Positions 11,968 to 24,500 of a stretch of 64,000 nt of DNA are shown here, one piece after another. Source of the stretch: Lutjanus erythropterus (Eukaryota > Chordata > Actinopteri > Lutjaniformes > Lutjanidae). The first letter of the stretch is position 1, and every line of letters starts with the position of its first letter. Under the pieces are notes generated by a model. The model saw only the letters and a list, made by a program, of their open reading frames with translations, was not told the DNA's origin and did no database searches. The DNA lies in assembly GCA_020091685.1 (NCBI GenBank), contig CM034601.1, positions 38,152,034-38,216,033 of the forward strand. Direction: 5' to 3'. Made by a program: the position numbers and the translations under genes.

Positions 11968-11977
11968 GCGCATGCGC
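11968..11977. promoter_or_regulatory. NRF1-type site GCGCATGCGC
   Basis: Perfect palindromic NRF1 consensus about 140 bp upstream of the CYB5D2 ATG and 190 bp upstream of the ZZEF1 ATG, a position typical of active bidirectional promoters. Confidence 0.65.
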
Positions 11978-12012
11978 ACAGTAACATAACGCAGAGGACG
12001 TACCAGGCAGAC

Positions 12013-12029
12013 TGACGTACAGTACGTCA
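12013..12029. promoter_or_regulatory. CRE-like palindrome
   Basis: TGACGTACAGTACGTCA, symmetric except for its central base, with a TGACG/CGTCA half-site at each end as in CREB/ATF sites but with wider spacing. A third GACGTAC lies 10 bp to the left. Confidence 0.55.
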
Positions 12030-12166
12030 ATGCGGTAGTAGTGAACGGCAGTTAGAGCTCTAGCTGTAGGTTACAGGTCTGTGTACAGACCGGTACAACC
12101 GTTTCAAAACTGACAACCAGAGGGCCGCAGAGATTTTCGGGGGAGTCCTAGGTCGGTGAAACAAAC

Positions 12167-12574
12167 ATGGGGAACGCCGAGAGCGGCTGCGGCGGCGGCA
12201 GCGGCGACGAGGAAGACATAGAAACTGAGAGCCCGTGCTTCGCGGAAGACAGTCCGGCCTCTGCGGCCACTGGCGTCGGAGGCGGCGGAGGCTCCGGTTC
12301 TGCTAGAAGCGGAAGGGGATCGAATAACGTGCCCGTGCCCACCGGCGGACCACCCAGCCCCGGAGTCCTCCTAGAGCAAGTGAAACTGAGAGAAGCGGCG
12401 GCTCGCATTAGCGACTCAGGGATCGCCATTCAGGAATCTGTCCTGGCTGGGAATGAGGGTGTCCTGGTGCGGTGGCTGGAGGACCGGTTAAACCGAGGAG
12501 AGGAGTCTGTCAATGTGGAACAATTTTGTGAGATGTTGGAGAGCAGAGATGCCCCGAGAGATGAGTGTGAAGAG
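12167..12574 (+). CDS. ZZEF1: ZZEF1 exon 1 (aa 1-136)
   Basis: ATG to donor GAAGAG/GTATAA, phase 0. MGNAESGC fits an N-myristoylation start (Gly2, Ser6) with Cys8 nearby. A Gly/Ser-rich stretch follows, then WLEDRLNRGEESVNVEQFCE, the conserved helix before the EF-hand. Very CpG rich. Confidence 0.93.
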
Positions 12575-15500
12575 GTATAAAGCCACAGAGAGGCTAATAC
12601 ACCTCTCACTAATCGTGTGAAATGTCATTATGTGGAATGTCATGTCTGCTCCTGCTCTCGTGTGAGGGCAGATCGGTTTATAGCTGTGTCCGTACCCATT
12701 TATGATGACTGATTAGTAAACATGATTGCCCGGTGAGGTCATGACAGGGGCGATTCTGTGATCTTGTGCAATGAATCAACACAAATGAGCTATCATGGTG
12801 TCACCTTTGCCTGTCAGGTTTGTTGTGACAGGGGTTTTCAAATTTGGCCTACTGTAGCATAACTCTGCTTTGTTGGCTGACATCTGTTGTTGCAGATGAA
12901 TGGGTTAACTCATGAATGTGTACTTTAGTCTGCGACTGGCTTTGTGTAGGGAGAATGTCACTGCTATACTTTAAATACTACACATTATATTCAACTCAGA
13001 TGAGACCCAGAGCTATACCTGCCTGTTTCATGTCAACAGTTAAACAGACATCAAATATTTATAACTTCATTATGAGCACTAGATGTAGAGCATATTGTAG
13101 ATAGATGATAACCATGATATTTTAAAAAAGAAACATTGATATCATGTTAATAATACAACTGTGATCATTTCATGTAAATATTCCAGCACCTCTTACACAG
13201 AACATATGCTCTTTTAATCATTTCCATTTCTTTCTGTAGTTACAGTTAGGGTTACAAACCCACCTCACTACACTTGTTTTTTGAGTGTAATTCATTTACC
13301 AAAGCGACAAAACATTTTCTATAGATATCGCAGTAATATCGTTGTAAATTATTTTGGTTCTGATAATTATGTAGTGAAAACTGTGACAGCCCTAATACAA
13401 ATTTTTCCTCTTACCTGTAGTGCTATTTCTTCATCTAGATAGTTTTGATGTGAGCTGCAGACTTTTCAAAATATCAGTCTGCCTTAATTCTCTTTAGTAT
13501 GATAGTACTAGATTGCACTCAACAGCAATGTCTCTTTCCAGAAATCATGACCTGGTTACTCAAGCACACCAGGTTGTGAACAGTTTCATGTAGGAACTAT
13601 TTCTTTTTACCCAACTACACCCACCAACCGCATCACAGAAAAAGTGTGCATGTACTCATGGACGAGAGGCTCATGATAGCATGGGATGTAAACAATAATG
13701 GCGTCCTTGGCTGAGCTGCAGAGGTGGCAAAATACACTCAAGTAGAAATACACATACTTTTGTAAAAAAAAAAAAAAAAAAAGACTGGTAAAAGTACAAG
13801 TACAAATTCAACTTCTTTACTCAAGTAAAGTTGAAAAGGTACAGGCTCTGAAATGTACTCAAAGTATAAAAGTAAAAAGTTGTCCTGAAGGACATTTCTA
13901 CTAGCTGTTTCTGTGCAAAGTTAACTGAACCTCACCTTTTCTCTGTGGTTGAGTTTCCCTCTCTGTATGTTTCTTTTTGTTACTTTTTTGTCTTCGTATC
14001 TCAGTCATGTGTGATCTGCCCTGATGGACACACCAAGAAATCCTCTTTTCTATGATTTATTTTCTCAGCCATTTAGGTTGAAATCAGTCTTGGTGTTGGG
14101 AAGACAGTAGGGCCATGATGCGAAATAGAAACAATCAATAATTCCTCTCAAAATGAAAAAAAGTAACAAGCATGTCTTTTAAAATGTAAGGAGTAGAAAG
14201 TACAGATATTTGTGTTGAAATGCAGGGAATAAACATGAAAAGTTATGAGAAAATATAAATGGGTTAAGTACAGATACCTGAAAACTCCACTTAAGTACAG
14301 TAACAATGTATTTGTACTTTGGTACTTGCCACCTCTGCTGAGCTGTAACATTAGCACCACTGAGCTAGCTTGCATGTTGATTTGGTTGGAGTAGTTTGGT
14401 GGGAAGAAAAAAGTTCCTACATGAAACTGCTCAGAACAAGATCTCTGGATTATTTTGATTATCATGATTTCTGGAAAGAAACATTACCGCTGACTTTTTC
14501 AAATGCATTTTTTTTTACGCTTTGAGAAAAACAAGCCAAGTGACACTTAGTTCCATAATATTGGTGGGAAGACAGACATCACTACAGCTGATATGTCCAA
14601 AACTCTGCAACTCACACTGAAATAATCTAGATGGATAATTAGCACTACAGGTAGGAGGACTAATACTTACTTTTGGTTTTGCTTTGAACTGTGCCTTTAA
14701 GTTCCATCCATATGAGTTTGTGCAGGACTGGGAGTGATTGTGTCAGTACATGAAGTGTCACAATGTGTACTGTCTTTGTCTTTGTCTCAGGCCTTTGGAC
14801 AGTTCGATGCAGAGGGGGATGGGGTGGTGGATGTAGAGAGCATGCTGATGGCTCTGAAGAACTCCAATGGAGCTAATCTAAAGGGAGAGCTGAGTCATGT
14901 GATTCGACAGCTACAGGCGTGCTCCCTAACTCCAGGTAAGAGATGTGATTTGTTTACCAGGATGAACAAGGCTAACCACATTTGAATAGGTATGGTCAGC
15001 AGGTTAGTGACTTAACTTGTATTTTCCCCCCAACAGGTTTTGTTGACATATTCTCCAAGACCAAAGACCGGCTAGGGGCGCACGCCTCTAAAATCCTTAA
15101 ATTCTTACACAGGAATCGTATTCCCAGCAGTGCCATCCCTTTCCCTATTTTAGAGGGCTACAACAGCATCTGCACCATGAGGTCCAGTGTGGTCCAGGAC
15201 TTCTTGGAATTCCTCTTGCAGAAGGAGAAAGGTGAGCACCAGAGCAGGGCTACAACTAATGATTATTTTCATAGTTGATCAATCGATTAATAGTTCTTCG
15301 CCTATAAAGAAGAGAAGGAGAAAGGTGAGCACCAGAGTAGGGCTGCAGCTAATGGGTATTTTCATAGTTGATTAATTGGTTGATTATTTTATTGATTAAT
15401 AGTTGTTTGCCTCTAAAATTTCACAAAAAAACATAGATGTTGATCAATGTTTTCCAAAGCCCAAGATGTCATCCTCAAGTGTCTTGTTTTGCCTACAACA

Positions 15501-18500
15501 CAAAGACTCTTTATTTGCACTTGATAGTCGTAACATAGGTGGAAGTGGTCCAAGGATAAACCTGAATGCAGACGGGTAACCCAATAGAAATAATACCCGA
15601 AATAGTTTGGGGCAGCTCCAAAGGCAGATTATGGGGTTTTAACTGTATTTCTGATTTCTAATTTCTATTTTCCTCTAAAGTCCCCAGTGTATTTGAAGGA
15701 TACAGTAATACTAAAGATTCATTTTGAGTTGTATCTGTCTCCAGCTACTGCACACTTTTCAGACATTCATCCTAATCTCTACTTGTTTCTTTCAGACTTG
15801 GATATCCAGTACAGAGCAGAGCTGGACCGTGACCCAGAGGTGGACAAGGTCAAGGTGGTCACACAGTGCTACAGCTCAATAGAAGCTTCATCTAATGTTT
15901 CAGACATTTACAAGATGACAAATGGGGAAACTGCATCTTTCTGGCAGTCGGATGGCAGCGCACGCTCACACTGGATAAGGCAAGGGCATCTGCTCTCAAG
16001 CAGCAGCTGATTATGAGTGCCTGATCCTCAAATTATGGAGTTTTTCATTGATATTTAATCCATTTTTAAGGAGGAAACTCGTCTCTTTTCTGTTCCCAGA
16101 TTGAAAATGAAACCAGATGTAGTTTTGAGACGTCTGGCCATCGCCGTGGCTTCAAACGACCACAGCTACATGCCTCAGCTGGTCTCGGTGGCTGTTGGGA
16201 AGAACCGGCGTTCCCTGCAGGAGATCAGAGACATCCGCATCCCCAGCAATGTTACGGGCTACGTAGCTCTTTTGGAGAATGCCAACATCACACACCCCTG
16301 TGAGTCACCACCTGTCAGTCTGTCTGCTGCTTAGTTGAGTGTCTGTTTATCTCAGGCGTGTGTCTTCCCTCACTGATGCTTGTGGAGAAACTGTCTTTCT
16401 CATTTGTACCCCTCCGGCGAAGACAGAGCACGGTGTCAGTTACAGAGAAGCACCGCTGCGCTCATTGATGGTTGAAAATGCAAGTTTCCATGAGCCCAGA
16501 ATTCAGGCATCGAGTCCAGGCACTGGTTTTGGTTTTTCATTTGGCTGCTGACGGGTGTTAAACTCAGGATTTCCATCTTCTGTCTCAGGTCTTAAAGGGA
16601 TAGTCCACCCAAAAATGAAAATTCAGTCATTATCTACTCACCTTCATGCTGATTGAAGGTCGGGTTTAGTTTTTTAGTCCACAAAACACTGCTGGAGTTT
16701 CACAGGAAAACAGCGTTGCAGAATCTCCCAAACAATGGAAGTGAATGGTGACCAGTTTTCAGATCTAAAAAAACAACCAAAGAAAGTCTCCGTGCTGCTC
16801 ACCTGGCATAATCCAAGTCTCCTAAAAGTCTCGACATGCCCTTCACTTGTGCACCCACACCATCACACCACCCACACCCAGTTCAGATGGTGAACTCACG
16901 CTCGTAAATGTGGCTCCCTGCTAAGGATCTACAGTGAAGATTAAAGGGGCCTTCACATGACAAGAAATTTGCTCTTCGCTCACCTCCAGGTAGGGCGCAG
17001 AGGCGTGGAGGAGCTCAGGTATACGTCATCAACAAGTGCGAACTATTCACCGTTGCTAGGCAACACCAAACGCTACTTGTCACTCTGGAAAGACAAAGTA
17101 CGAGGAGGAAAAGGCAGACTCCTCTTTTGCAAAAACAAACCGCAGCTCTATGTAACAACATGATAGGATTTACTGTTGCTGAGCTAAACGACAGTTTATA
17201 TAGCTACAAAACACTGATCCTGTCACTGTGTCTGCCTGGAATAGCGAACGTACACAAACAGCTAAACTAATGTTAGCATTGTATTTAGCTTAACGGTAGT
17301 TTGTAAACTTTGCCTAATCACAAGCCTGGTAGCCCGATCTGACTACTGACATTTCGCCAAGCAATACTCTTCCTGCCGAGATCGTGGCGTGATTTTAATG
17401 TGGTGTTATACAGTTATACAGTACAGTTCATGAGCGCTCCCATGTAGAGATGAAACCTGTGTTAAAATTATTGAAGACCGTAGTATTGATAAGCTTTGAC
17501 CTTATTAATTTATTATTTATCATGCTGCAGCCTCTCCCCTGCTCTCTGTGTCAGGGCAGAACTCCTACACATACATGCACACACAGTCAGTGAAGAGCAG
17601 AGCAGAGAGGCCACAGTGGAAACAAAGCGAGTGCATTTACATTCATACAAGTATCCTGGTTATTATCTGGTTCTCGGAGTATCCCAGTTATGTTTTGCAC
17701 ATGTGAACATCATAAAAACAGGGTGCTGTTGCATGTTAACATCTTATCCTGGTTACTGATCATTCTGTGTTGGTACAGATCTGACTGGTTGACATGGTGG
17801 CAGAAAAGATTCAACTGCACACATATGATCAGAAATCTGGATACTGTTAGAATCATGTATACAGTGATATGAATAACCAGGCGTCTGATGTTCCAAAACC
17901 AGAATACTCTTGTATGTAAACACAGTCTGGAGTGAACCAATTGAAGATAACTCGGAGATTATTTGTTCTGTAAAGCCGAGACTTTATCAATACGCCTGTT
18001 CAATAAGCAAAAACATGTAAACATGTTGAAGGTGATATATTAATCTGCTCTGTCTGCAGTCTCTCATCCACCATCACAAGCACAGCAAGCTAGTCAATTA
18101 TTACAAACAAGCTGAACTGAAAGCTCACTGAATGTTGTCTAATTGTTTGGCTCAGTTTGCCACATATCTTAAAATTTTGTGAATTCTTGTAAATGTACTG
18201 CTGGCTGAGACAAAGCAGCTCTGCTTCCCTCTGCCAGTGGTACCTGGAGACAGTGAATGATATCAGCAGCAGAGGGAGGAGGACAGAGACAGGACAGGAT
18301 GAAGGACTGATGTCAGAACTGACATTTCAGTCATCAGCATTGTGATGTCAGGAATATGATTTAATTTATTGACATTTTAGATTGGTTTCCTGAGAGATAT
18401 TATTGAGTTTATTGAGTTTAACATGATTGTTAATGATCTAGATATTTAGTTATATTTGAATTCTTAAATTCTAATCTTGTTTTGAATTGATTTGTTTTCA

Positions 18501-21500
18501 CAATAGTCGCTTTTTTAAAAAGCTATTAGTTAGTAATGAAAAAGAATGCTAAGAGTGTTGATAAAGAATCAAACTGATAAAAAAGTATCAATAGTAGAGT
18601 AGTACTATTGATAGAGTCATAACAATCCCTACTCCCATGTGTCTTCAGCAGTGTACAACACTACCTATCATTTCCTTAGAAGTGAGAGTCCAACAAAGGA
18701 CCAGCAGCCACCACAACAAAAGCCTAACTTCACTCACATTTGTGGTGCATGAGCAACAGGATGCCGATTGCAGTTCACTTACTGACCACTGGTGTCATTA
18801 ATAACAAGGAATTTTTGCACACTGTCTTGCTTTCAGCTGTCATATTCATTATATATTGTTCTAAGTGACCCTCATCAGGTATGTTGGCAGGATAAAAATG
18901 TTTCCATCAGAGGACCCCTGAGATTGATGATCATCTGAGACTGCTTAATGCATCATCAGACTGAATATATCGTTCAAAAAATCACAATTAATCACAATAA
19001 ATCTTTAGCATGCATGTAACCTTACACACCCTGCAAGTATCATCATATATCATCATAAACATCATCCTACATGTATCCTTAAAAGCCATTAAGAAGAAGA
19101 AGACATTCTTTTTTACACATGGGACACATGTCCAAACAGGACCTGTAGACATGCATCAGAGAGATGTCAGAACACATACACATATCTACATACAGGAGGT
19201 GAACTGGCACCTCCCCACCCTCCAGTCCACGCTCTGTACTTTTGACCATGCTGGACGGGAACCAGTATACTGAACTACTGCCAGCCCAAATGGTGTGGCA
19301 AGACCTGGTCACATGACCTGAATGTTTGAATGAATGGAATAAATGTCAGTTAGTGAGAATCCGTATAATTATTACAGTATAGTGAAAGGGAGTTCTAGAG
19401 GCTCGGGATAAAATACAATGTCTTGTTCAACTGGAGCATAACCTTCAAAAAACACAGTGAAAAAACATGGACAATAATTTATGACATCACACTGCCTGAT
19501 GTGAAGAAATATTTATTTTTCCAAAAGGTTAGTCATATGGAATGCTTGTTTTATTAGATATATATCCAACCCATTTGGTGCATTCTGGAGTTTAGCATCA
19601 ACTAAATATCATAAATTAGTTTTCCCTTTTCTCTAAAGCCTTGATTTTTTAAAATTACACTACTTTTTTTACCATGTTTTTTGAAGAAACTGCTCTGATT
19701 ATATTTTATCTCAATCCTCTTGAATTCCTTTTGAATTATTTGAACTACATGGATGCTCACTCAGGTCTGGGCAGTATAGCTGACAGTGAAGTTTCATATC
19801 ATTCGATATTGATAGTTATTGATCATGAAGGTTGTGACTGACGACATGTTGTGTACTCTAAGTTGTGGAAGCAGCTCAGGTGATAAAATGAGTACAATAT
19901 TTTTGACCAAATACCTTGATACTGCAACAATTTTGTAAGGATGACTATTAAGCCTTACTTATGCCATATCACAATATCACAGAATCTATCACAATATCTA
20001 GTCTCATGTCACAATACAATATAATATCGATATTTTTCCCAGCCCTATGTTCACTGATGTATTGTCATTTGTTCTATTAATTCAAACATTCAGCTGTTGT
20101 GGCCTTTTCATGGCTTTTGCAGATAAATGTATTTAGTGTAGGATGATGATGTTTATCATGAAAATGATGATACTTGCTTCTTTCAATTTTTGGACTTGCG
20201 GTGTATGTGAATATTTAAGATTTATTGTGATTTTTTAAAAATTCTGTTGTCTGGCTGATGCTGCATTAAGTAGTTTCAGGTGATCATCAATCCCAGCAGT
20301 CCTCTGATTGGGTGATCACCCATCATGTTTTTAAAGCACTATGTTTGTAGCCACAAGGCCACACATTCACCTTTTATTAGATGTTGTCAGACCACACAGA
20401 AGCTAAACTAAAACTCAAACTTGTTTTTTGCTCTGATTACAAATGAATGAGGATAACATCAAGTGAGAATCGATTGAGGCAGGCAGCTGAGAGCGAAATA
20501 TCAAATATTGGCAGAGGTTAAATAATAGTGATAAATGAAAGCACTGTATTTTGAAAGCTGTCCTCTGGTTTGAATCAGTCACAGCGCTGTATTTTGTAAA
20601 TGATAATGTCCGTGGTGGCTGTAAATGATGAGCTAAATCACAATGAGCAAATTGACATTCACTGGCTGGCTTTGCATGGATTTAACCTCTGATGGTAATT
20701 AGTAGAAGTGATTTGTTTTGTCAGAGTCTCCTTTAATCAGCATCTATTCTGTGTCCTTCTCAGAGGATGAAGGACTGTGATTGTTATGGCATTTTTGCAC
20801 GATGAATTCCATCAGTGCACTAACTGTATTATCTCTTCACCAAACCTCAGACATCCAGATCAACATTAAGCGGTGCCTGAGTGACGGCTGTGACACGCGG
20901 ATTCATGGCTTGAAGACGCTTGGTTATCAGATTACCAAGAGTAAAGAGGTGTCTGTTTCGGATGCTTCAGCCATCTGGTACCTGTCTCTCCTCACCTCCT
21001 TGGTCACTGCATCCATGGAGACGAACCCTGCGCTGGCTCAGACTGTCCTTCAGAGCACACAGTAAGATGATAATGCTTCAGTTCTTTAATGTGTTTTTTG
21101 ATTTCTTCAGCACTCTGAGTTTTTTTTGTGTGTTTTTTGTTCTCCTAGAAAAGCCTTACGACACATGCCACCGCTGTCCCTGACGCCGTCGTCCACCGAG
21201 TTCCCCAAGTTCTTCTCTTTGAACATCCTGGAGGAAGTGGACGGATTTCTCCTCAGGATAGCAGAGTAATGAACCGCTGAGATTACATCAGCACACTCAC
21301 CCATCACTGCCACACTGAGCTCATCATGCTGACATCATCACAACGAAAACAGGCTAAAACCAAAGTATTGATTCAGTGGGGTGATGACACACTGTTTCTG
21401 CTCCCATTTGATGTTCTGTAAATCCCCCAGAGGTGCTGAGGATCTTTATCAACAGCAGTGACAATATATGGCAACAAACATTCAGAAAGTATTACTGTAG

Positions 21501-24500
21501 ACTTGTTTTTTTGCAGTTACATTTACCACTGAAATAGTCAGATGATTCTTTAAATCCTCACACAAAAAGTAGTTTGTCTGTGAGACTTTCAATTTGTTAA
21601 ATTTCAGATAAAATGTTGTGAAACTAGTTTGTAGTCACATTATGTATTCATTTTGTTGATGTAGTGTGTTTAGGGGAGACCCCAGAGTTGGCTTATGGTC
21701 TGTTTGAACTTGACTCTTCCAGAGTAGATAATTGATTATGACTGAATGTTCATGGAAATAGTATTTGTCATTAATAAGTATTAATGTATGTTAAAGGAGT
21801 AGTTTGGATTTCTTGAATTAGGGTTGTATGATGTCCTGATCCTTACTCGGTGTCTTACCTGTGATGGATGGTGGTCAGCAACATGGAAGCTAAGCAATGT
21901 GCTGCTGTGGAGAGAATCAGCAACAAAACATATTTTAGCCTAAAAAAATCAATATCAGTGTACACTAAATGTAGAATATTTTCACTTTTTTCCCTGCCGT
22001 CAGACTGACTTTTCCAACTGGAAACCACTATTATATTATACAGATATTACTCTCTCACAACCAACCAGACTCCAGTGGTAAAATCTGTGGTTTTACCTGA
22101 CAGAACACCAGAGTTGCTGTACTATTGCTGCCTTGATTTGTTACTTTGTTTGTGTTATTGTGTGACTTTGGTGTTTTAAGACTTTAGTTTGGATTCACCA
22201 AAGCAGTTTATGAGCAACTCCAGTGTTCTGTGAGGTAAAATTACTGGTTTTGCCAAAGGAGCCTGGCTGAGAAAGAGAGCGCAGTATGTGGCTGATATGA
22301 TGGCAGTTTCCTGTTGGAAGAGGCTCTCTGATGGTGAGGTAAAGTGATGAGAACAAAAAAACTTAAACTGATTTATTTTTTCTATTTTATTTATTCATTT
22401 GTTTGTTGATGGACCATTTTTATGTTTAAAAAATGTTAAAAGACGCACACATGCCAGAGCCCAACTGCTTGGGTGCTGGATCACAAATACACCTGAAGAG
22501 AGAAGGAAGAAATCCACACACCAAAAAAGCTCCTGTTCAAGATGTTTATTATTCAGGCGAGCCTGGAGCTCAAAACGTCACGCTAATAAATGTCTTCAAC
22601 AGGAGCTTTTTTGGTGTGTGGATATTTTCCGTCTGTGTTCAGACCTTTTTTTATGTAACTAAAATACGTTTTGCTGCTGATCCTGTTCACAGCAATACAT
22701 TTCTTACCTTCCTGGTCCTCTTCTCTCTATTTCCCTTTAAATTCTAAGAGAGGAGATAAACTAAGGTGGTACATACCAATGTTGAAGCTCAACAGAAATT
22801 AGAACTTTAAAATCCAGATGGTCAACTCAGGACCTGTTTTCACTTTTTCACCTGATTAATGTCCTCCGTATTGTTTCTGAGTCGTGCTTTAGCTAAATTT
22901 AGTATAGGCATGCTTCATGCATGGTTGCTGGCTTCAGAGGACAGGTTCACATTTTTTTGAAGTCACACCCATATGTATCTTAAGTTGAAAAGGTTATTGC
23001 TTGCTGTAATTATTCATTCTCTTCATACCAGCTACATGAAATCTCTTCTTAGAGCAATTTCAGTGTAAGTCACAGGGGACGGAGTCCTTGTTTTGAGCAA
23101 AAATACATCCTAAAGTTCAGCTGAAGCTAATATAGCTGTCTTCAACAGTCTGAAATAGATAAATAATGCTCTGTAGGTTACATGAACAGCAGGAACTATT
23201 ACAATGATCCATAATGCTGTCAGTGTAGGTGCAGATGCATGAGTATCATATTAAGGTTGACTTTAAGAAACAGAAACCTGCCCTTTTGAGATAGAAACAG
23301 AACTTTTTTGATTTAACTTATCATTGTGAAGTAATGGTTGGTTTGACAGTGTAATGGTTTCAGAATAGTGACACCATGCATGTTTAGACTTGTTGCCTAC
23401 ACATTTCACTGTCATTATGCAAATCATTCTGCCATGAGTCAGGAGTTTTCGACATGAAATTGTCATGCTTTTTCTCATCATGTTTTCTTCTAACTTTATT
23501 CCAAATGCCAAACCCTGCCATTTTTGTGAAGCAGTAACATCCCTCAAGCTATAGTACTATGCAGTGAACTTCATGACAATATTCAATATAATTTAATATA
23601 AGATTTCAGTGTACCTCTTCAGTGAATATGCTTTTTTCCTCTTTCTTATTTTTAAAGTGGTGTTGCTCATTTCTTCACAGAGCTCAGCTCTGATTCTGAG
23701 GGAACAGAAAGCAATCCCATGCTGTGTCAAATTGTGTACCCCATCAGTTTGTTGTAGCAGTGCCCTCCATGGTTGAGAGATAAGTTATGATTAGGTGTTG
23801 TAAGGGGGAACAGATACTGACAGAGAAACTGATTTTGCCACAACTTCTGTTGTCTCTGCCACAGCGGCAAAAAGTAATGGAAACACTAGACAACTAAAAA
23901 GTTATCAGTTTCCACTTTAGGATGTGAGGGAACAGTTGTAAGTCATGATCATGCATGAAAATATACTTACTTAGCTAAATACCTTTGTCACTCTGATACA
24001 GAGATGCACATGATCCTTTAATATGACTAAAAGCACCTCAAACTTAACTTGTTTGTTTCTTTTCTCCTGTGTAGCTGCTGTGTGAGTCCTGATGCAGAGT
24101 TGACTCTCCTGGCCTTCGCCCTGGCCAGAGGCAGCGTGGCAAAGGTGCTCCAGGCCCTGTCCTGCATCAGCGACCATTTAGAGTCCGAGTACAAGGCCTC
24201 CTCCCTCATCGTGTCCATGGCCTCCGTCAGGCTGCGTCTGCTTAATCGCAACGGTAATGTACCCGGCTCTCCTTTACTCTCATTCACATGAGGACATTTG
24301 AAACCACAGACTAGGAGAGAAAGTGTTTGGCCTCTGAGGAAGAGATGCATTAGTGCACTATGCAGTGGAAAATTGCTAATTCTGTTCTTAGAATCAAATT
24401 ATAACCTGTATGGAAACTGATCAAGTGATTAACTCTGCTGTCATAGAAAATGAATTTGAAATGATTTATGTCTCATTACAGGTAAGCCTCTCCAGTTGCA

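Larger units (their letters stand above)
11831..12166. promoter_or_regulatory. Bidirectional CYB5D2/ZZEF1 promoter region
   Basis: Only 336 bp separate the two start codons, so both promoters and 5' UTRs must lie here or start nearby. Visible sites: ETS-type CTTCCG at 11944-11949, NRF1-type GCGCATGCGC at 11968-11977, a GACGTAC at 11997-12003 and the CRE-like palindrome at 12013-12029. No TATA box is apparent and a CpG-rich stretch begins in ZZEF1 exon 1, which fits a housekeeping CpG promoter. No ATG lies between 12032 and the ZZEF1 start. Confidence 0.7.
16300..20850. other. ZZEF1 intron 5, 4.6 kb
   Basis: Largest intron of the gene. Contains a MITE at 16593-16930 and a family D element at 19765-20046. 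17000-18060 has a diffuse inverted-repeat look (paired strings ATCTGGTTCTCGGAGTATCC and CCAAAACCAGAATACT) that may be another old element. No exon or RNA gene seen. Confidence 0.5.
21266..24074. other. ZZEF1 intron 7, 2.8 kb
   Basis: Holds the family F element at 21794-22345 and a strong foldback at 22515-22620. 22750-24074 shows nothing recognisable. Confidence 0.5.

Noticed and set aside
12148..12429. 93-aa Pro-rich ORF on the - strand
   Set aside because: It is the reverse complement of GC-rich ZZEF1 exon 1 and has no supporting feature.
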